From NCBI GenBank assembly GCA_028131545.1, contig JAOICL010000010.1, positions 1 to 53,802 of the forward strand: a DNA stretch of 53,802 nt, read 5' to 3'. The DNA is from Vibrio sp. (GTDB lineage Bacteria > Pseudomonadota > Gammaproteobacteria > Enterobacterales > Vibrionaceae). The translations under genes and the position numbers were made by a program. Positions within the stretch are counted from its first letter, which is position 1. Every line of letters begins with the position of its first letter. This document shows positions 28,922 to 38,425 of this stretch, in pieces. The notes below the pieces were generated by a model. That model was given only the letters and a program-made list of their open reading frames with translations. It ran no database searches and was not told the origin of the DNA.

Positions 28922-31168
28922 ATGAGACTATTTACTGAACGTTATGTGAGTTTACTGGTGAAGCTTGGTTTGATACGGTTTTCTATCTTACTGGGTATTA
29001 TCATGGTGAGCTTAGCGGTTATCGTACAAATCATCATTACGCTTATTTTGAGTGGTTCGATTAATACATTGGAGGTCATACGTTCGATATTTTTTGGTTT
29101 ACTTATCACCCCTTGGATTGTTTATTTATTGTCGATGGTTGTGGATAGCTTAGAAGAATCTCGTTCAACTTTAACCAATATGGTACGGGAATTAACCGAA
29201 CTTCGTAAACGAGATCAAGAACTCAATAAACAACTGGAACAAAGAACGGTGCTTCTGCGTTCTTTCATTGATGCATCTCCGGATTTGATTTATTACCGTA
29301 ATGAGCAAGGTATGTTTTTTGGTTGTAATAAAGCGATGGAAGAGCTGACCGGCAAGTCGGAGTCCGATCTGTTGGGTTTAACTCCTTGGCAGGTATACCA
29401 AGAAGAGGTGGCCAAAAAAGTCATTGAAACGGATGAGCAAGTGATGAACGACCATACCTCAGTGAATTATGATCAATGGCTTGCGTACCCTGATGGTCGA
29501 GAGTGTTATTTTGAATTACGGAAAGTCCCCCTGTTTAATGCAGAAGGTGGATACCTTGGTTTAGTTGGCTTTGGACGAGATATTACCGAGCGAAAGCATT
29601 ATGAAGAATCCTTAAAAAAAGCCAGTGAGGATAAAACAACTTTTATTTCAACGATCAGTCATGAATTGAGAACGCCGCTCAATGGGATTGTTGGATTAAG
29701 CCGGATGCTGCTGGACTCGTCATTAACTCAAGATCAGCAAAGTCATATGAAATCGATTTATGCAACGGCGACGACATTAGGGCATATATTCAATGATATT
29801 ATCGATATTGATAAGTTTGAGCGACATCAATTATCGCTTTACCCTACACCATTAGAGCTGGCTACCTTTATTGAAGAGGTTGCGGGTTTAGCCTCGATAT
29901 TAGCGTCTCAAAAGGGGTTGAATTTCCATCTTGAAATGATAAATGACATTAATGAAACCGTTTGTATTGATGCGAATCGACTAAGACAAGTTCTGTGGAA
30001 TTTATTGAGCAATGCCGTTAAATTCACAAAGGAAGGAAGTGTTATTTTATCCATATCGACGGAGGTCATACGATCATTAAATGGCTCTCCAGAAGTATCG
30101 ATTACCATTGAAGTGGAAGACAGTGGTGTCGGTATGCCAATGTCAGAACTCGATAAAATATTTACAATGTATTATCAGATCAAATCAGGGGCGGATAATT
30201 TACATGCTGTTGGTACAGGTATTGGACTGGCGGTCTCTCAGCAAATATTACATTTAATGGACGGAGATATCTCTGTCGATAGTGAAGAAGGTTTTGGTAG
30301 TACCTTTAGCCTTCACCTTGTGGTGCCTTTAGCTGAGCCTTTACCATTAAAAGAAAGCCTACTGCCGATCACATCAACTTTTGCTCTTAATATCTTTATG
30401 ATTGAAGATATTGAACTGAATGTCACGGTTGCTAAAGCCTTATTTGAAAATTTAGGGCATCAGGTTACCGTGGCGATGACAGGGCAGAAAGCATTAGATA
30501 CATATGATAATGACAAATTTGATGTGATCTTTTGTGACATACACTTACCCGATATGGATGGGTTTCAAGTGGTTTCAAACCTTAAATCGCGCCATACAAC
30601 CCTACCTCCAATTTATGCACTGACCGCAAATACCTTAAAGGATCAAAAAGAGTATATAGATCAAGGTATGAATGGGGCACTAGGCAAGCCTATTGATCTC
30701 ATTAAAATGAAAAAACTATTAGATGAAGTGGTTCATGCTCAACAGGGTTCTTTTAACAATGTAGCGACCAAGGAGGCTATAACGTCTGAAAAAAGCATGA
30801 TATTCAATGGTGAGCATAAAGAAAGGCTTGATCTTGATATGCTGGAATCCTATGTTGATATGGCAGGGGTAGGCATTTTAGTTGAAAGTGTCGACATGTT
30901 AGAAAATAAATTACCGAGCTATTTACAGGCTTTAAATCTTTATCGTAAACAAAGGAATGATGATGAGGTTGTTTCAGAAGCACATAAGATGAAAGGTGCT
31001 TTTGGGTCAGTCGGTTTACTTAGGTTGCAACTATTGGCAAACGCAATTCAAACGCCAGATGCACCTGAATGGTATCGTCACGTTGATCAGTGGATAGATG
31101 AATTAAACGATGTGTATTTAGATGATGTCAGCTTGTTGAAACAGTGGTTACAAAATAGAGAAATATAA
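28922..31168 (+). CDS. arcB: Aerobic respiration control sensor kinase ArcB
   Basis: Tripartite hybrid kinase that senses quinone redox state and phosphorylates ArcA. The 748-residue protein has two membrane helices (about 20-42 and 55-75), a short coiled coil (about 78-110), a PAS domain (about 113-220), a histidine kinase with His247 in STISHELRTPLNG, a receiver with Asp539, and an HPt domain with His688 in EAHKMKGAFGS. The redox cysteines equivalent to E. coli Cys180 and Cys241 are Cys135 and Cys195. The Cys-to-His spacing (112) equals E. coli's, so the roughly 42 missing residues fall in the linker before the PAS domain. It overlaps the next lipoprotein gene by one base, and that gene faces arcA. 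Confidence 0.95.
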   Translation: MRLFTERYVSLLVKLGLIRFSILLGIIMVSLAVIVQIIITLILSGSINTLEVIRSIFFGLLITPWIVYLLSMVVDSLEESRSTLTNMVRELTELRKRDQELNKQLEQRTVLLRSFIDASPDLIYYRNEQGMFFGCNKAMEELTGKSESDLLGLTPWQVYQEEVAKKVIETDEQVMNDHTSVNYDQWLAYPDGRECYFELRKVPLFNAEGGYLGLVGFGRDITERKHYEESLKKASEDKTTFISTISHELRTPLNGIVGLSRMLLDSSLTQDQQSHMKSIYATATTLGHIFNDIIDIDKFERHQLSLYPTPLELATFIEEVAGLASILASQKGLNFHLEMINDINETVCIDANRLRQVLWNLLSNAVKFTKEGSVILSISTEVIRSLNGSPEVSITIEVEDSGVGMPMSELDKIFTMYYQIKSGADNLHAVGTGIGLAVSQQILHLMDGDISVDSEEGFGSTFSLHLVVPLAEPLPLKESLLPITSTFALNIFMIEDIELNVTVAKALFENLGHQVTVAMTGQKALDTYDNDKFDVIFCDIHLPDMDGFQVVSNLKSRHTTLPPIYALTANTLKDQKEYIDQGMNGALGKPIDLIKMKKLLDEVVHAQQGSFNNVATKEAITSEKSMIFNGEHKERLDLDMLESYVDMAGVGILVESVDMLENKLPSYLQALNLYRKQRNDDEVVSEAHKMKGAFGSVGLLRLQLLANAIQTPDAPEWYRHVDQWIDELNDVYLDDVSLLKQWLQNREI

Positions 31169-31638
31169 TGAAAAAACAACAGCTATTTATGACAGGAATA
31201 CTATCGGGCCTTTTAAGTTACGGTTTACTGGGATGTTCACAATCATCGCTATGGGAGAGCTCTGATAGTGCTGAAATTTCAGGTACTCATATCCAGTTAG
31301 AAAGTCAGCTTTGGTTAAATAATCTTCCAAATGTTGATAGGTACGCAAAAAAGAAACAAACATTGCATGGTTCATTACGTTTAACAAGAGCCAGTTTGTC
31401 TCCAGAAAAGTTTAAAGTTGACAAGCTATTATTACGACAAGACAAAGAAGCGTTAGAGATAAATAGTCGTCTGGTAGAAATTAAAGCACTTGATGAGCAT
31501 CAATGGGAAGTGGTTTTTAGAGATGAAACACAAAGGCTATCAAAGGGGAAAACAGATATCGCAATATTATTGTCTTCAGGTGATGGCGATGAAGCATGGC
31601 TTGTTGAAGACAAGGTGATAATACAAGAAGTATTTTAG
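31168..31638 (+). CDS. Unrecognised lipoprotein coupled to arcB
   Basis: A 156-residue predicted lipoprotein: basic start MKKQQ, hydrophobic segment and lipobox LLGC with Cys23. Ser24 follows, which would favour outer-membrane sorting. The mature part is a polar, mixed alpha/beta sequence with no motif I can place and no further membrane segment. Its ATG overlaps the arcB stop (TAATG), so it is very likely translated from the arcB mRNA, and the pair ends at a 17-bp bidirectional terminator facing arcA. Position suggests an envelope function co-regulated with Arc signalling, but nothing in the sequence proves contact with ArcB. I recognise no characterised homologue. Confidence 0.8.
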   Translation: MKKQQLFMTGILSGLLSYGLLGCSQSSLWESSDSAEISGTHIQLESQLWLNNLPNVDRYAKKKQTLHGSLRLTRASLSPEKFKVDKLLLRQDKEALEINSRLVEIKALDEHQWEVVFRDETQRLSKGKTDIAILLSSGDGDEAWLVEDKVIIQEVF

Positions 31639-31656
31639 TAACCTGTAAATTGAGAT

Positions 31657-31696
31657 AAATCTAAAAGAAGGGTAATGGCACCCTTCTTTTAGATTT
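31657..31696. terminator. Bidirectional terminator between the arcB unit and arcA
   Basis: A 17-bp perfect inverted repeat, AAATCTAAAAGAAGGGT (31657-31673) and ACCCTTCTTTTAGATTT (31680-31696), closes on a 6-nt loop and serves both convergent transcripts. Confidence 0.9.
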
Positions 31697-31727
31697 AGGA
31701 ACTTTTTTGATTTAGGAATCGGTAATG

Positions 31728-32468
31728 CTAGGCATCAATTACGCCACAGAAGCGATAGCCTTCACCATGTATGGTCGCTATAATTTCTTGATCGTTCTCA
31801 CCCGTTGTTTCAGATGATTCAAAGTGTTTACGAATTCTTCGGATAGTAACATCTACCGTACGATCGCTTGGCTTTAATTCTCGCCCGGTCATTTCCATTA
31901 ATAATTCTGCACGTGTTAGGATCTTTCCTGGATTTTTACAGAAGTATTGTAACGCTCTAAACTCAGAGCGTGGCAATTTGAAAGATTCTTTTACAGGGCT
32001 AATGAGCTGACGGCTATTATTGTCTAAACGCCATCCATTAAACTCAAAAGATTCTTGATCCTCAGCACTCTCTTTTTGTTGAACTGACTGCTGCTTTGTT
32101 GAAATAGAGCGATTCAATAGATTGCGTGCTCGAATCGCTAATTCTCTAGGATTAAATGGTTTGACGATATAGTCATCAGCACCGATTTCTAAACCAAGGA
32201 TTTTATCGACTTCATTATCTCTACCGGTTAAAAACATTAAAGCGATATCAACTTGATCTCGTAACTCTCTTGCTAACAATAATCCATTTTTTCCAGGAAG
32301 GTTAATATCCATGATAACAAGATCAATAGAAGACGACTGCATAATATGATGCATTTCATCGCCATTGCTTGCTTCGGATACTTGGTAGCCTTCACCAAGG
32401 AAAATATTTTTTAGAGTGTGACGAGTAACTTCTTCGTCCTCAACAATGAGTAGATGCGGAGTGTGCAT
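31728..32468 (-). CDS. arcA: Two-component response regulator ArcA
   Basis: Global redox regulator of the OmpR family, activated by ArcB; in Aliivibrio fischeri ArcA is known to repress lux bioluminescence genes. The 246-residue protein has a receiver (1-120) with phospho-acceptor Asp54 in [11 protein letters not shown] and the ArcA-specific [21 protein letters not shown]. The winged-helix domain (about 142-246) contains [32 protein letters not shown] and HGEGYRFCG. Relative to E. coli ArcA (238 residues) there is a slightly longer, Gln/Ser-rich interdomain linker near 123-140. It faces its cognate kinase gene across the shared terminator; in E. coli the two genes are far apart. Confidence 0.97.
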   Translation of the reverse strand: MHTPHLLIVEDEEVTRHTLKNIFLGEGYQVSEASNGDEMHHIMQSSSIDLVIMDINLPGKNGLLLARELRDQVDIALMFLTGRDNEVDKILGLEIGADDYIVKPFNPRELAIRARNLLNRSISTKQQSVQQKESAEDQESFEFNGWRLDNNSRQLISPVKESFKLPRSEFRALQYFCKNPGKILTRAELLMEMTGRELKPSDRTVDVTIRRIRKHFESSETTGENDQEIIATIHGEGYRFCGVIDA

Positions 32469-32760
32469 GATTAGCGCCTTATGTTTTAGCCAGATGGAGC
32501 ATATTATTGTTTTTCTTTTTTATTGATTCATTGTGCAATAAAAATAGTCATTTATGACGTAGGTAACAGATAGTAGCAAATGTTATTAATTAGGTGTCAT
32601 ATTAATGTTAAGAGTTGTGTAATAATATGTATCAATGTTATCTACCCTTTAATATACAATGAGCACAATAGATAATGCTGCTTTGATTGTACTTAAACTT
32701 CTAAATAGTCTATTTGCTTCTATTTTTTGAGATTTTATCTCTATTGCATGGGTTTACATA
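32469..32760. other. Intergenic region between arcA and the thr operon
   Basis: An AT-rich stretch without a convincing gene. It must hold the arcA promoter on the minus strand. TGTTA motifs occur at 32581, 32606 and 32636, loosely like ArcA half-sites, but their 25- and 30-bp spacing does not match the 11-bp direct-repeat pattern. No T tract or strong hairpin is seen. Confidence 0.4.
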
Positions 32761-32789
32761 TTGACCTTGTGAGTCAAATTAGGTAAGAC
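32761..32789 (+). promoter_or_regulatory. Probable promoter of the thr operon
   Basis: TTGACC (32761-32766), a 17-bp spacer and TAAGAC (32784-32789). This would start the RNA near 32796, about 25 nt before the leader-peptide ATG. Confidence 0.45.
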
Positions 32790-32821
32790 TATGGGTATCA
32801 CACATCGCTAAGGCTTTGGTT

Positions 32822-32890
32822 ATGGCATACCGTACTAGAATATGCACAACTAAGAACATTATTATGACCATTATTACCAACTTTTTTTAG
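32822..32890 (+). CDS. thrL: thr operon leader peptide
   Basis: A 22-codon ORF with a TAAGG Shine-Dalgarno 8 nt upstream. It is rich in the controlling amino acids: Thr at codons 5, 9, 10, 16 and 19, Ile at 7, 13, 14, 17 and 18. Its end overlaps the first attenuator stem, so stalling at Thr or Ile codons would keep that stem open. Length and composition match ThrL peptides of other gammaproteobacteria, though the sequence itself differs from E. coli. Confidence 0.85.
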   Translation: MAYRTRICTTKNIIMTIITNFF

Positions 32891-32960
32891 TTGGTACGGC
32901 CTAGTGGATGAAAGTTAACAAAGGCTCGTATCAAACAGGATACGGGCCTTTTTTTATTTT
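32876..32960 (+). promoter_or_regulatory. thr operon attenuator
   Basis: Three mutually exclusive pairings can be read. Stem 1:2 pairs ACCAACT with AGTTGGT (about 32876-32895), overlapping the leader stop. The antiterminator 2:3 pairs TACGGCC (32895-32901) with GGCTCGTA (32923-32930). The terminator 3:4 pairs AAGGCTCGTATC (32921-32932) with GATACGGGCCTT (32939-32950), 12 bp with one G-T, followed by a long T run. Ribosome stalling on Thr/Ile codons would favour 2:3 and transcription of thrABC. Confidence 0.85.
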
Positions 32961-32982
32961 TAAATTAAGTATGAGGCAAGGA

Positions 32983-35442
32983 ATGCGAGTTTTAAAATTT
33001 GGGGGGTCATCCCTAGCAGATGCAGACCGTTTTTTACGTGCAGCGAGTATTATCGCAAATACAGCGAAGCAAGAAGAAACATCAGTTGTTCTATCTGCAC
33101 CAGGAAAAACAACGAATAAGCTCGTTGCTGTTATTGAAACAGCACTGACGGGTGATTCAGCACAAGGACAATTGCAAGAGCTGAGCCACTCTTTTCATCA
33201 ATTATTTAATGATATTCAAAAGACGCTACCTCACATTGAAGGTCAAGCTTTCTTCAAGCGAGTTGAATTAGTACTCACTCAATTGGAAGAATACGTATCA
33301 GGGATCAAACTTCTACGTATGTGCCCAGATAACGTCAATGCTCGTATTATTAGTAAGGGTGAACGAGTCTCTATTGAATTAATGAAGGCAGTTCTTGAAG
33401 CACAACATTGTCCAGCCGACTTAATTAACCCAGTAGAACGCTTTATTGCTCGTGGTAACCACCTTGAAGCCATGGTAGATGTGGATCGCTCGACACAAAA
33501 TTTTGTTAATCAGCCTTTAGAAGCGGGTAAAGTACATATCATGCCTGGTTTTACTGCGGGTAATGAAGAAGGCGAGTTAGTTACTTTAGGTCGTAATGGT
33601 TCGGATTATTCGGCGGCAGTACTCGCAGCCTGTTTAAGAGCCGATTGTTGTGAAATTTGGACCGATGTGGATGGAGTGTATAACTGTGATCCTCGTTTGG
33701 TTGATGATGCTCGTTTATTAAAATCATTAAGCTACCAAGAAGCGATGGAATTATCGTATTTTGGTGCATCGGTATTACACCCAAAAACCATAGCCCCCAT
33801 TGCTCAATTTCATATCCCATGCTTAATTAAAAACAGTTTTAACCCTCAAGGTCCAGGCACATTAATTGGGCAAGATACAGGTGAAGATAATCTAGCGATT
33901 AAGGGAATTACTACTTTAGATGATCTAACGATGGTCAATGTATCCGGACCAGGCATGAAGGGCATGGTCGGTATGGCGAGTCGTGTCTTTGGAGCCATGT
34001 CTTCATCTGGCGTATCGATTGTTCTTATTACCCAATCTTCATCAGAATACAGCATTAGCTTTTGTATCGAAGCACAAGATAAAGCAAAAGCAGAACAAGC
34101 ATTAATTGACGATTTTGAATTAGAACTCAAAGATGGCTTGCTAGAGCCTGTAGAGTTTGTCGATAATGTCTCTATTGTTACATTGGTTGGCGATGGTATG
34201 CGTACATCTCAAGGCGTTGCTGCACAGTTTTTTGCATCTTTGGCTGAGGTTGATATTAATATCATTGCTATCGCACAAGGTTCATCAGAAAGGGCAATAT
34301 CAGCAGTGATTCCTGAAAATAAAAAATCAGAAGCAATAAAAGCATGTCATGAAAATCTCTTTAACTCGAAGCACTTCATCGATGTATTTGTTGTGGGTGT
34401 GGGTGGTGTAGGTGGAGAATTAGTTGACCAAATCCATCGTCAGCAGCCAAAGCTTCTTGAAAAAGATGTCGTTATTCGAGTATGTGGATTAGCAAACAGT
34501 AAAGGTGTACTACTCAATAGCGATGGTATTGAGCTTCAGCATTGGCGGGATCAATTAGTTAATGCAACCGATGCTTTTTCTTTATCGAAGTTAAAAGGAT
34601 TAGTTGATAGCAACCACATTATTAATCCAGTACTCGTGGATTGTACTTCAAGTGAAGATATTGCCAATCAATATGCTGACTTTTTGGAAGCGGGCTTCCA
34701 CGTTGTTACGCCGAATAAAAAAGCCAATACAGCAAGCATGTCTTACTATCATCAACTGCGTGACGTTGCACGTTCTTCACGTCGTAAATTGATGTATGAA
34801 ACAACTGTTGGTGCAGGTTTACCCGTTATTGAAAACCTACAAAACTTAATTTCTGCTGGCGATGAACTTGAACAATTCAACGGTATTTTATCGGGTTCAT
34901 TATCGTTTATCTTTGGCAAGCTAGATGATGGAATGACACTTAGCGAAGCAACATTAATCGCGAAAGAAAATGGCTTTACTGAGCCAGACCCTCGTGATGA
35001 CCTTTCGGGTATGGATGTTGCGCGTAAATTACTTATTCTTGCTCGCGAGGCAGGAATGAGTTTAGAACTTGATGATGTACAAGTTGATAAAGCCTTGCCA
35101 CCGGGCTTTGATGATTCAGGGACAGTTGATGAATTTATTGCTCGTCTACCGGAAGCTGATGCTTATTTTAAAGAGCTTTCAAGTAATGCAGCAGCCGAAG
35201 GTAAAGTCCTGCGTTATGTAGGTGAGATTTCAGATGGCCAATGTCGAGTGAAAATTATGGCTGTAGATGAAAATGATCCAATGTTCAAAATCAAAGATGG
35301 TGAGAATGCATTAGCGTTTGTTAGCCGTTACTACAGCCCAATTCCATTGGTATTACGTGGTTATGGTGCTGGTACTGCTGTGACAGCAGCAGGGGTTTTC
35401 TCTGATGTTATGCGTACATTAGGTTGGAAATTGGGAATGTAA
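32983..35442 (+). CDS. thrA: Bifunctional aspartokinase I / homoserine dehydrogenase I
   Basis: ThrA catalyses the first and third steps of threonine synthesis and is feedback-inhibited by threonine. The start is ATG 32983 (819 residues, [14 protein letters not shown]), with GAGG 6 nt upstream; the longer frame from 32908 begins inside the attenuator. The N-terminal aspartokinase shows [20 protein letters not shown] and WTDVDGVY. Two ACT regulatory segments lie in the middle (about 315-460). The C-terminal homoserine dehydrogenase starts at the NAD(P) motif [10 protein letters not shown] near 467 and contains [12 protein letters not shown] and [11 protein letters not shown]. It is first in thrABC, 15 bp before thrB. 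Confidence 0.97.
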   Translation: MRVLKFGGSSLADADRFLRAASIIANTAKQEETSVVLSAPGKTTNKLVAVIETALTGDSAQGQLQELSHSFHQLFNDIQKTLPHIEGQAFFKRVELVLTQLEEYVSGIKLLRMCPDNVNARIISKGERVSIELMKAVLEAQHCPADLINPVERFIARGNHLEAMVDVDRSTQNFVNQPLEAGKVHIMPGFTAGNEEGELVTLGRNGSDYSAAVLAACLRADCCEIWTDVDGVYNCDPRLVDDARLLKSLSYQEAMELSYFGASVLHPKTIAPIAQFHIPCLIKNSFNPQGPGTLIGQDTGEDNLAIKGITTLDDLTMVNVSGPGMKGMVGMASRVFGAMSSSGVSIVLITQSSSEYSISFCIEAQDKAKAEQALIDDFELELKDGLLEPVEFVDNVSIVTLVGDGMRTSQGVAAQFFASLAEVDINIIAIAQGSSERAISAVIPENKKSEAIKACHENLFNSKHFIDVFVVGVGGVGGELVDQIHRQQPKLLEKDVVIRVCGLANSKGVLLNSDGIELQHWRDQLVNATDAFSLSKLKGLVDSNHIINPVLVDCTSSEDIANQYADFLEAGFHVVTPNKKANTASMSYYHQLRDVARSSRRKLMYETTVGAGLPVIENLQNLISAGDELEQFNGILSGSLSFIFGKLDDGMTLSEATLIAKENGFTEPDPRDDLSGMDVARKLLILAREAGMSLELDDVQVDKALPPGFDDSGTVDEFIARLPEADAYFKELSSNAAAEGKVLRYVGEISDGQCRVKIMAVDENDPMFKIKDGENALAFVSRYYSPIPLVLRGYGAGTAVTAAGVFSDVMRTLGWKLGM

Positions 35443-35457
35443 TTTAAGGATTAGATC

Positions 35458-36426
35458 ATGAAAAGCGAAATGGATGTCGTCGTCTATGCACCAGCATCAA
35501 TTGGTAATGTCAGTGTTGGTTTTGATGTGTTGGGTGCCGCAGTTTCCCCTATTGATGGAACTCGCCTAGGGGATCGTGTTGAGGTTAAGTTAGGTCGTGA
35601 ACCCTTTACATTATCAGTAAGAGGAGCATTTGTTGATAAGCTACCTCAAGAAGCAAAAGATAATATCGTTTATGATTGCTGGTGTGTCTTTGCTCGTGAA
35701 CTCGATAAGCGCGGCAACCCACTTAAACCTGTCGCGATGACCTTAGAAAAAAACATGCCGATCGGATCAGGGTTAGGGTCTAGTGCTTGCTCTATCGTTG
35801 CTGCATTAGATGCTTTGAATCAATTCCATAATAACCCTTTAAATGAAACAGAATTATTAGCATTAATGGGCGAGATGGAAGGGAAAATCTCTGGTGGGGT
35901 GCATTATGATAATGTCGCACCTTGCTATCTAGGTGGTATTCAATTAATGCTGGAAGAGCAGGGCATTATTAGCCAAGAAGTCCCTTCTTTTGATGAATGG
36001 TACTGGGTCATGGCTTATCCAGGTATTAAAGTTCCAACAGCGGAAGCTCGTGAGATTTTACCGGCTCAATATCGAAGACAAGATGTGATCGCTCATGGTC
36101 GTCACATTGCTGGCTTTGTCCATGCGTGTTACTCGAAGCAATCAGTGCTGGCTGCTAGTATGATTAAAGATGTGATAGCTGAACCTTATCGTGAAAAGTT
36201 ACTGCCTGGATTTGCTAAAGCTCGAAAGCAAAGTGAAGTACTTGGTGCCTTAGCCACGGGGATTTCAGGCAGCGGCCCAACCTTATTTAGTGTGTGTGAT
36301 AACTTCCATACCGCAGAGCAGGTTGCAAAATGGCTATCAGACAATTATGTTCAAAATGATGAAGGATTTGTGCATATCTGCCGTATTAATACGCAGGGTG
36401 CCTCAGTGACAGGAAGTGAATTATGA
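35458..36426 (+). CDS. thrB: Homoserine kinase
   Basis: GHMP-family kinase that phosphorylates homoserine. The 322-residue frame starts at ATG 35458, 7 nt after AAGGA; a second ATG at 35470 ([13 protein letters not shown]) is a possible alternative. The family motifs are [15 protein letters not shown] at the N-terminus, the glycine-rich ATP loop [14 protein letters not shown] near 100-113, and [12 protein letters not shown] near the C-terminus. Its end overlaps thrC by ATGA, implying coupled translation. Confidence 0.97.
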   Translation: MKSEMDVVVYAPASIGNVSVGFDVLGAAVSPIDGTRLGDRVEVKLGREPFTLSVRGAFVDKLPQEAKDNIVYDCWCVFARELDKRGNPLKPVAMTLEKNMPIGSGLGSSACSIVAALDALNQFHNNPLNETELLALMGEMEGKISGGVHYDNVAPCYLGGIQLMLEEQGIISQEVPSFDEWYWVMAYPGIKVPTAEAREILPAQYRRQDVIAHGRHIAGFVHACYSKQSVLAASMIKDVIAEPYREKLLPGFAKARKQSEVLGALATGISGSGPTLFSVCDNFHTAEQVAKWLSDNYVQNDEGFVHICRINTQGASVTGSEL

Positions 36427-37703
36427 AGCTATATAATATAAAAGAAAACGATGAACAAGTCTCTTTTGGTCAAGCTGTTCGTCAAGGGCTAGGACGCAAT
36501 CAAGGGCTGTTTTTTCCATCTCAACTACCACAGTTTGATGATATTGATGCCCTATTAGACGAAGATTTTATCACTCGTAGTGCTAAGATCTTATCGGCTT
36601 TAATTGGTGATGAGCTGCCGGCTGAAACGGTGACAGCGATGGTCGATAGTGCTTTCCAATTCCCAGCACCGATTAAACAAGTGAAAGAGGGCGTTTACGC
36701 ACTGGAACTATTCCATGGCCCAACATTGGCTTTTAAAGATTTTGGCGGACGTTTCATGGCACAGTCATTAGCTGCTGTGTCGGATGAAGGTAAGGTAACG
36801 ATTTTAACAGCGACGTCTGGTGATACCGGTGCGGCTGTTGCTCATGCTTTCTATGGTATGGAAAACATCAACGTTGTTATTTTATATCCAAAGGGAAAAA
36901 TCAGTCCTCTTCAAGAAAAGCTATTCTGCACACTAGGAAAAAACATTCATACTGTTGCGATTGATGGTGATTTTGATGCTTGTCAGTCTCTCGTTAAAGA
37001 AGCGTTTGATGATAGTGCGCTGCGAAAAGAAATAGGTTTAAATTCGGCGAATTCGATCAATATTAGCCGTTTAATGGCACAAATTTGTTATTACTTTGAA
37101 GCGGCATCACAGCTCACTAAAGCGCAGCGTGAAAATCTCGTTATTTCAGTACCAAGCGGTAATTTTGGTAATTTAACGGCGGGGCTTCTTGCTAAAGCAT
37201 TAGGGTTACCAATTAAACGCTTCATTGCTGCTACCAATGCTAATGATACCGTTCCACGCTATCTGAAAACGGGTCAATGGGATCCAAAGCCAACGGTAGC
37301 AACGACTTCCAATGCGATGGATGTGAGTCAGCCAAATAACTGGCCTCGTATCGAAGAATTATGCCGCATTAAGGGTTGGGGGTTAGATACTTTAGGTACA
37401 GGTGCTGTGAGCGACGAGCAAAGTTCGGAATCAGTAAAAGAGCTTAACGATCAAGGCTACTTATGTGAACCGCATGGAGCCATTGCGTATCGCGTTCTTA
37501 ACGAGCAATTGGCTGAAAATGAAACCGGGTTATTCTTATGTACTGCGCATCCGGCGAAATTTAAAGAAGTGGTCGATGATATTCTTGGTACTGACATCGA
37601 ACTTCCTGGACCACTAGCAAAGCATGCTGTAATGGACTTATTGTCAGAAGATCTTGCCAATGATTTTGACGCTTTAAAAGTGGTGTTACGTCGAGTTCAG
37701 TAA
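36423..37703 (+). CDS. thrC: Threonine synthase
   Basis: PLP enzyme converting O-phosphohomoserine to threonine. At 426 residues it is the E. coli-type short form. The N-terminal block [12 protein letters not shown] is followed by the PLP lysine motif [14 protein letters not shown] (lysine about residue 107). The [15 protein letters not shown] loop and the phosphate-binding [12 protein letters not shown] come next. It is the last gene of thrABC and is followed by a bidirectional terminator at 37718-37760. Confidence 0.97.
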   Translation: MKLYNIKENDEQVSFGQAVRQGLGRNQGLFFPSQLPQFDDIDALLDEDFITRSAKILSALIGDELPAETVTAMVDSAFQFPAPIKQVKEGVYALELFHGPTLAFKDFGGRFMAQSLAAVSDEGKVTILTATSGDTGAAVAHAFYGMENINVVILYPKGKISPLQEKLFCTLGKNIHTVAIDGDFDACQSLVKEAFDDSALRKEIGLNSANSINISRLMAQICYYFEAASQLTKAQRENLVISVPSGNFGNLTAGLLAKALGLPIKRFIAATNANDTVPRYLKTGQWDPKPTVATTSNAMDVSQPNNWPRIEELCRIKGWGLDTLGTGAVSDEQSSESVKELNDQGYLCEPHGAIAYRVLNEQLAENETGLFLCTAHPAKFKEVVDDILGTDIELPGPLAKHAVMDLLSEDLANDFDALKVVLRRVQ

Positions 37704-37717
37704 TCCGTTTAAAATAG

Positions 37718-37760
37718 AAAAGAGCGCATCGTTTTTACTCTAACTATGCGCTCTTTTTTT
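37718..37760. terminator. Bidirectional terminator after thrC
   Basis: GAGCGCAT (37722-37729) and ATGCGCTC (37746-37753) with flanking A and T runs (AAAA before, TTTTTTT after). It lies between the convergent thrC and the TRIC-family gene. Confidence 0.8.
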
Positions 37761-37782
37761 ATATTGGTATTATATATTGATC

Positions 37783-38403
37783 TTAACGGCTAATATCAAA
37801 GGCTGGTAAAGATAGGTGCCAACGAATAGCGCCAAGGCGTATTAGCAATGTGGAGAAAGCGCCAGCAATAAAAGCCACTTCACTAGAGCTCCCCATTGCT
37901 ATCGCTGTGGTATGTAAAATCCCCCCGACTAAACAGGCGGTTGCGTAGATTTCACTACGTAATACCATTGGGATCTCCCTGGCAACAACATCACGGATAA
38001 TACCACCACCGCAGCCTGTCATTACTCCCATTACAATCGCAACAATCATAGAATCTTGATAAGCCAATGCTTTCTCAACACCAATACCGACAAACGCAGC
38101 AAGACCAATAGCATCACATACAGGTAATATCCACCAAGCGATCTTTTTGGGTCTTCGAATAAGTAACATCGTCAACAAGCTGGTTATCGCAATCACGATA
38201 ATATACGTATCATCGGTGATCCAAAATACAGGTGTTGCCCCTAGGGCCATGTCCCGGATAGTGCCACCACCAATCGCTGTGACTCCACCGAGCACGGTTG
38301 CTCCGAAAGGATCCATTTTGAGTCGGCCTGCAACTAAAACGCCTGAGATTGCAAATATTATGGTGCCAAAAAGGTCAACCAAGTAAAGAAAGGAAGTATC
38401 CAT
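37783..38403 (-). CDS. TRIC-family (YicG/UPF0126) membrane protein
   Basis: A 206-residue polytopic protein with two tandem UPF0126/TRIC repeats. Each carries a glycine-rich re-entrant motif followed by RD: GGGTIRDMALG in the first half and GCGGGIIRDVVAREIP in the second. About seven hydrophobic helices are visible. Bacterial homologues behave as trimeric cation channels, but ion preference cannot be read here. It lies 22 bp after mtnN on the same strand and is probably co-transcribed with it. Confidence 0.9.
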   Translation of the reverse strand: MDTSFLYLVDLFGTIIFAISGVLVAGRLKMDPFGATVLGGVTAIGGGTIRDMALGATPVFWITDDTYIIVIAITSLLTMLLIRRPKKIAWWILPVCDAIGLAAFVGIGVEKALAYQDSMIVAIVMGVMTGCGGGIIRDVVAREIPMVLRSEIYATACLVGGILHTTAIAMGSSSEVAFIAGAFSTLLIRLGAIRWHLSLPAFDISR

Positions 38404-38425
38404 ATTTACGCTCTATGACCTACGA

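Noticed and set aside
32521..32545. FNR box (TTGATTCATTGTGCAA) upstream of arcA
   Set aside because: Only the left half TTGAT fits; the right half does not match ATCAA at the required spacing.
32581..32640. ArcA boxes upstream of arcA
   Set aside because: TGTTA repeats are spaced 25 and 30 bp, not the roughly 11-bp direct-repeat spacing, in a very AT-rich region.
32791..32811. Mini-ORF ATG-GGT-ATC-ACA-CAT-CGC-TAA before the thr leader
   Set aside because: Six codons, and it would begin upstream of the likely transcription start; the 22-codon ORF at 32822 has the correct placement over the attenuator.
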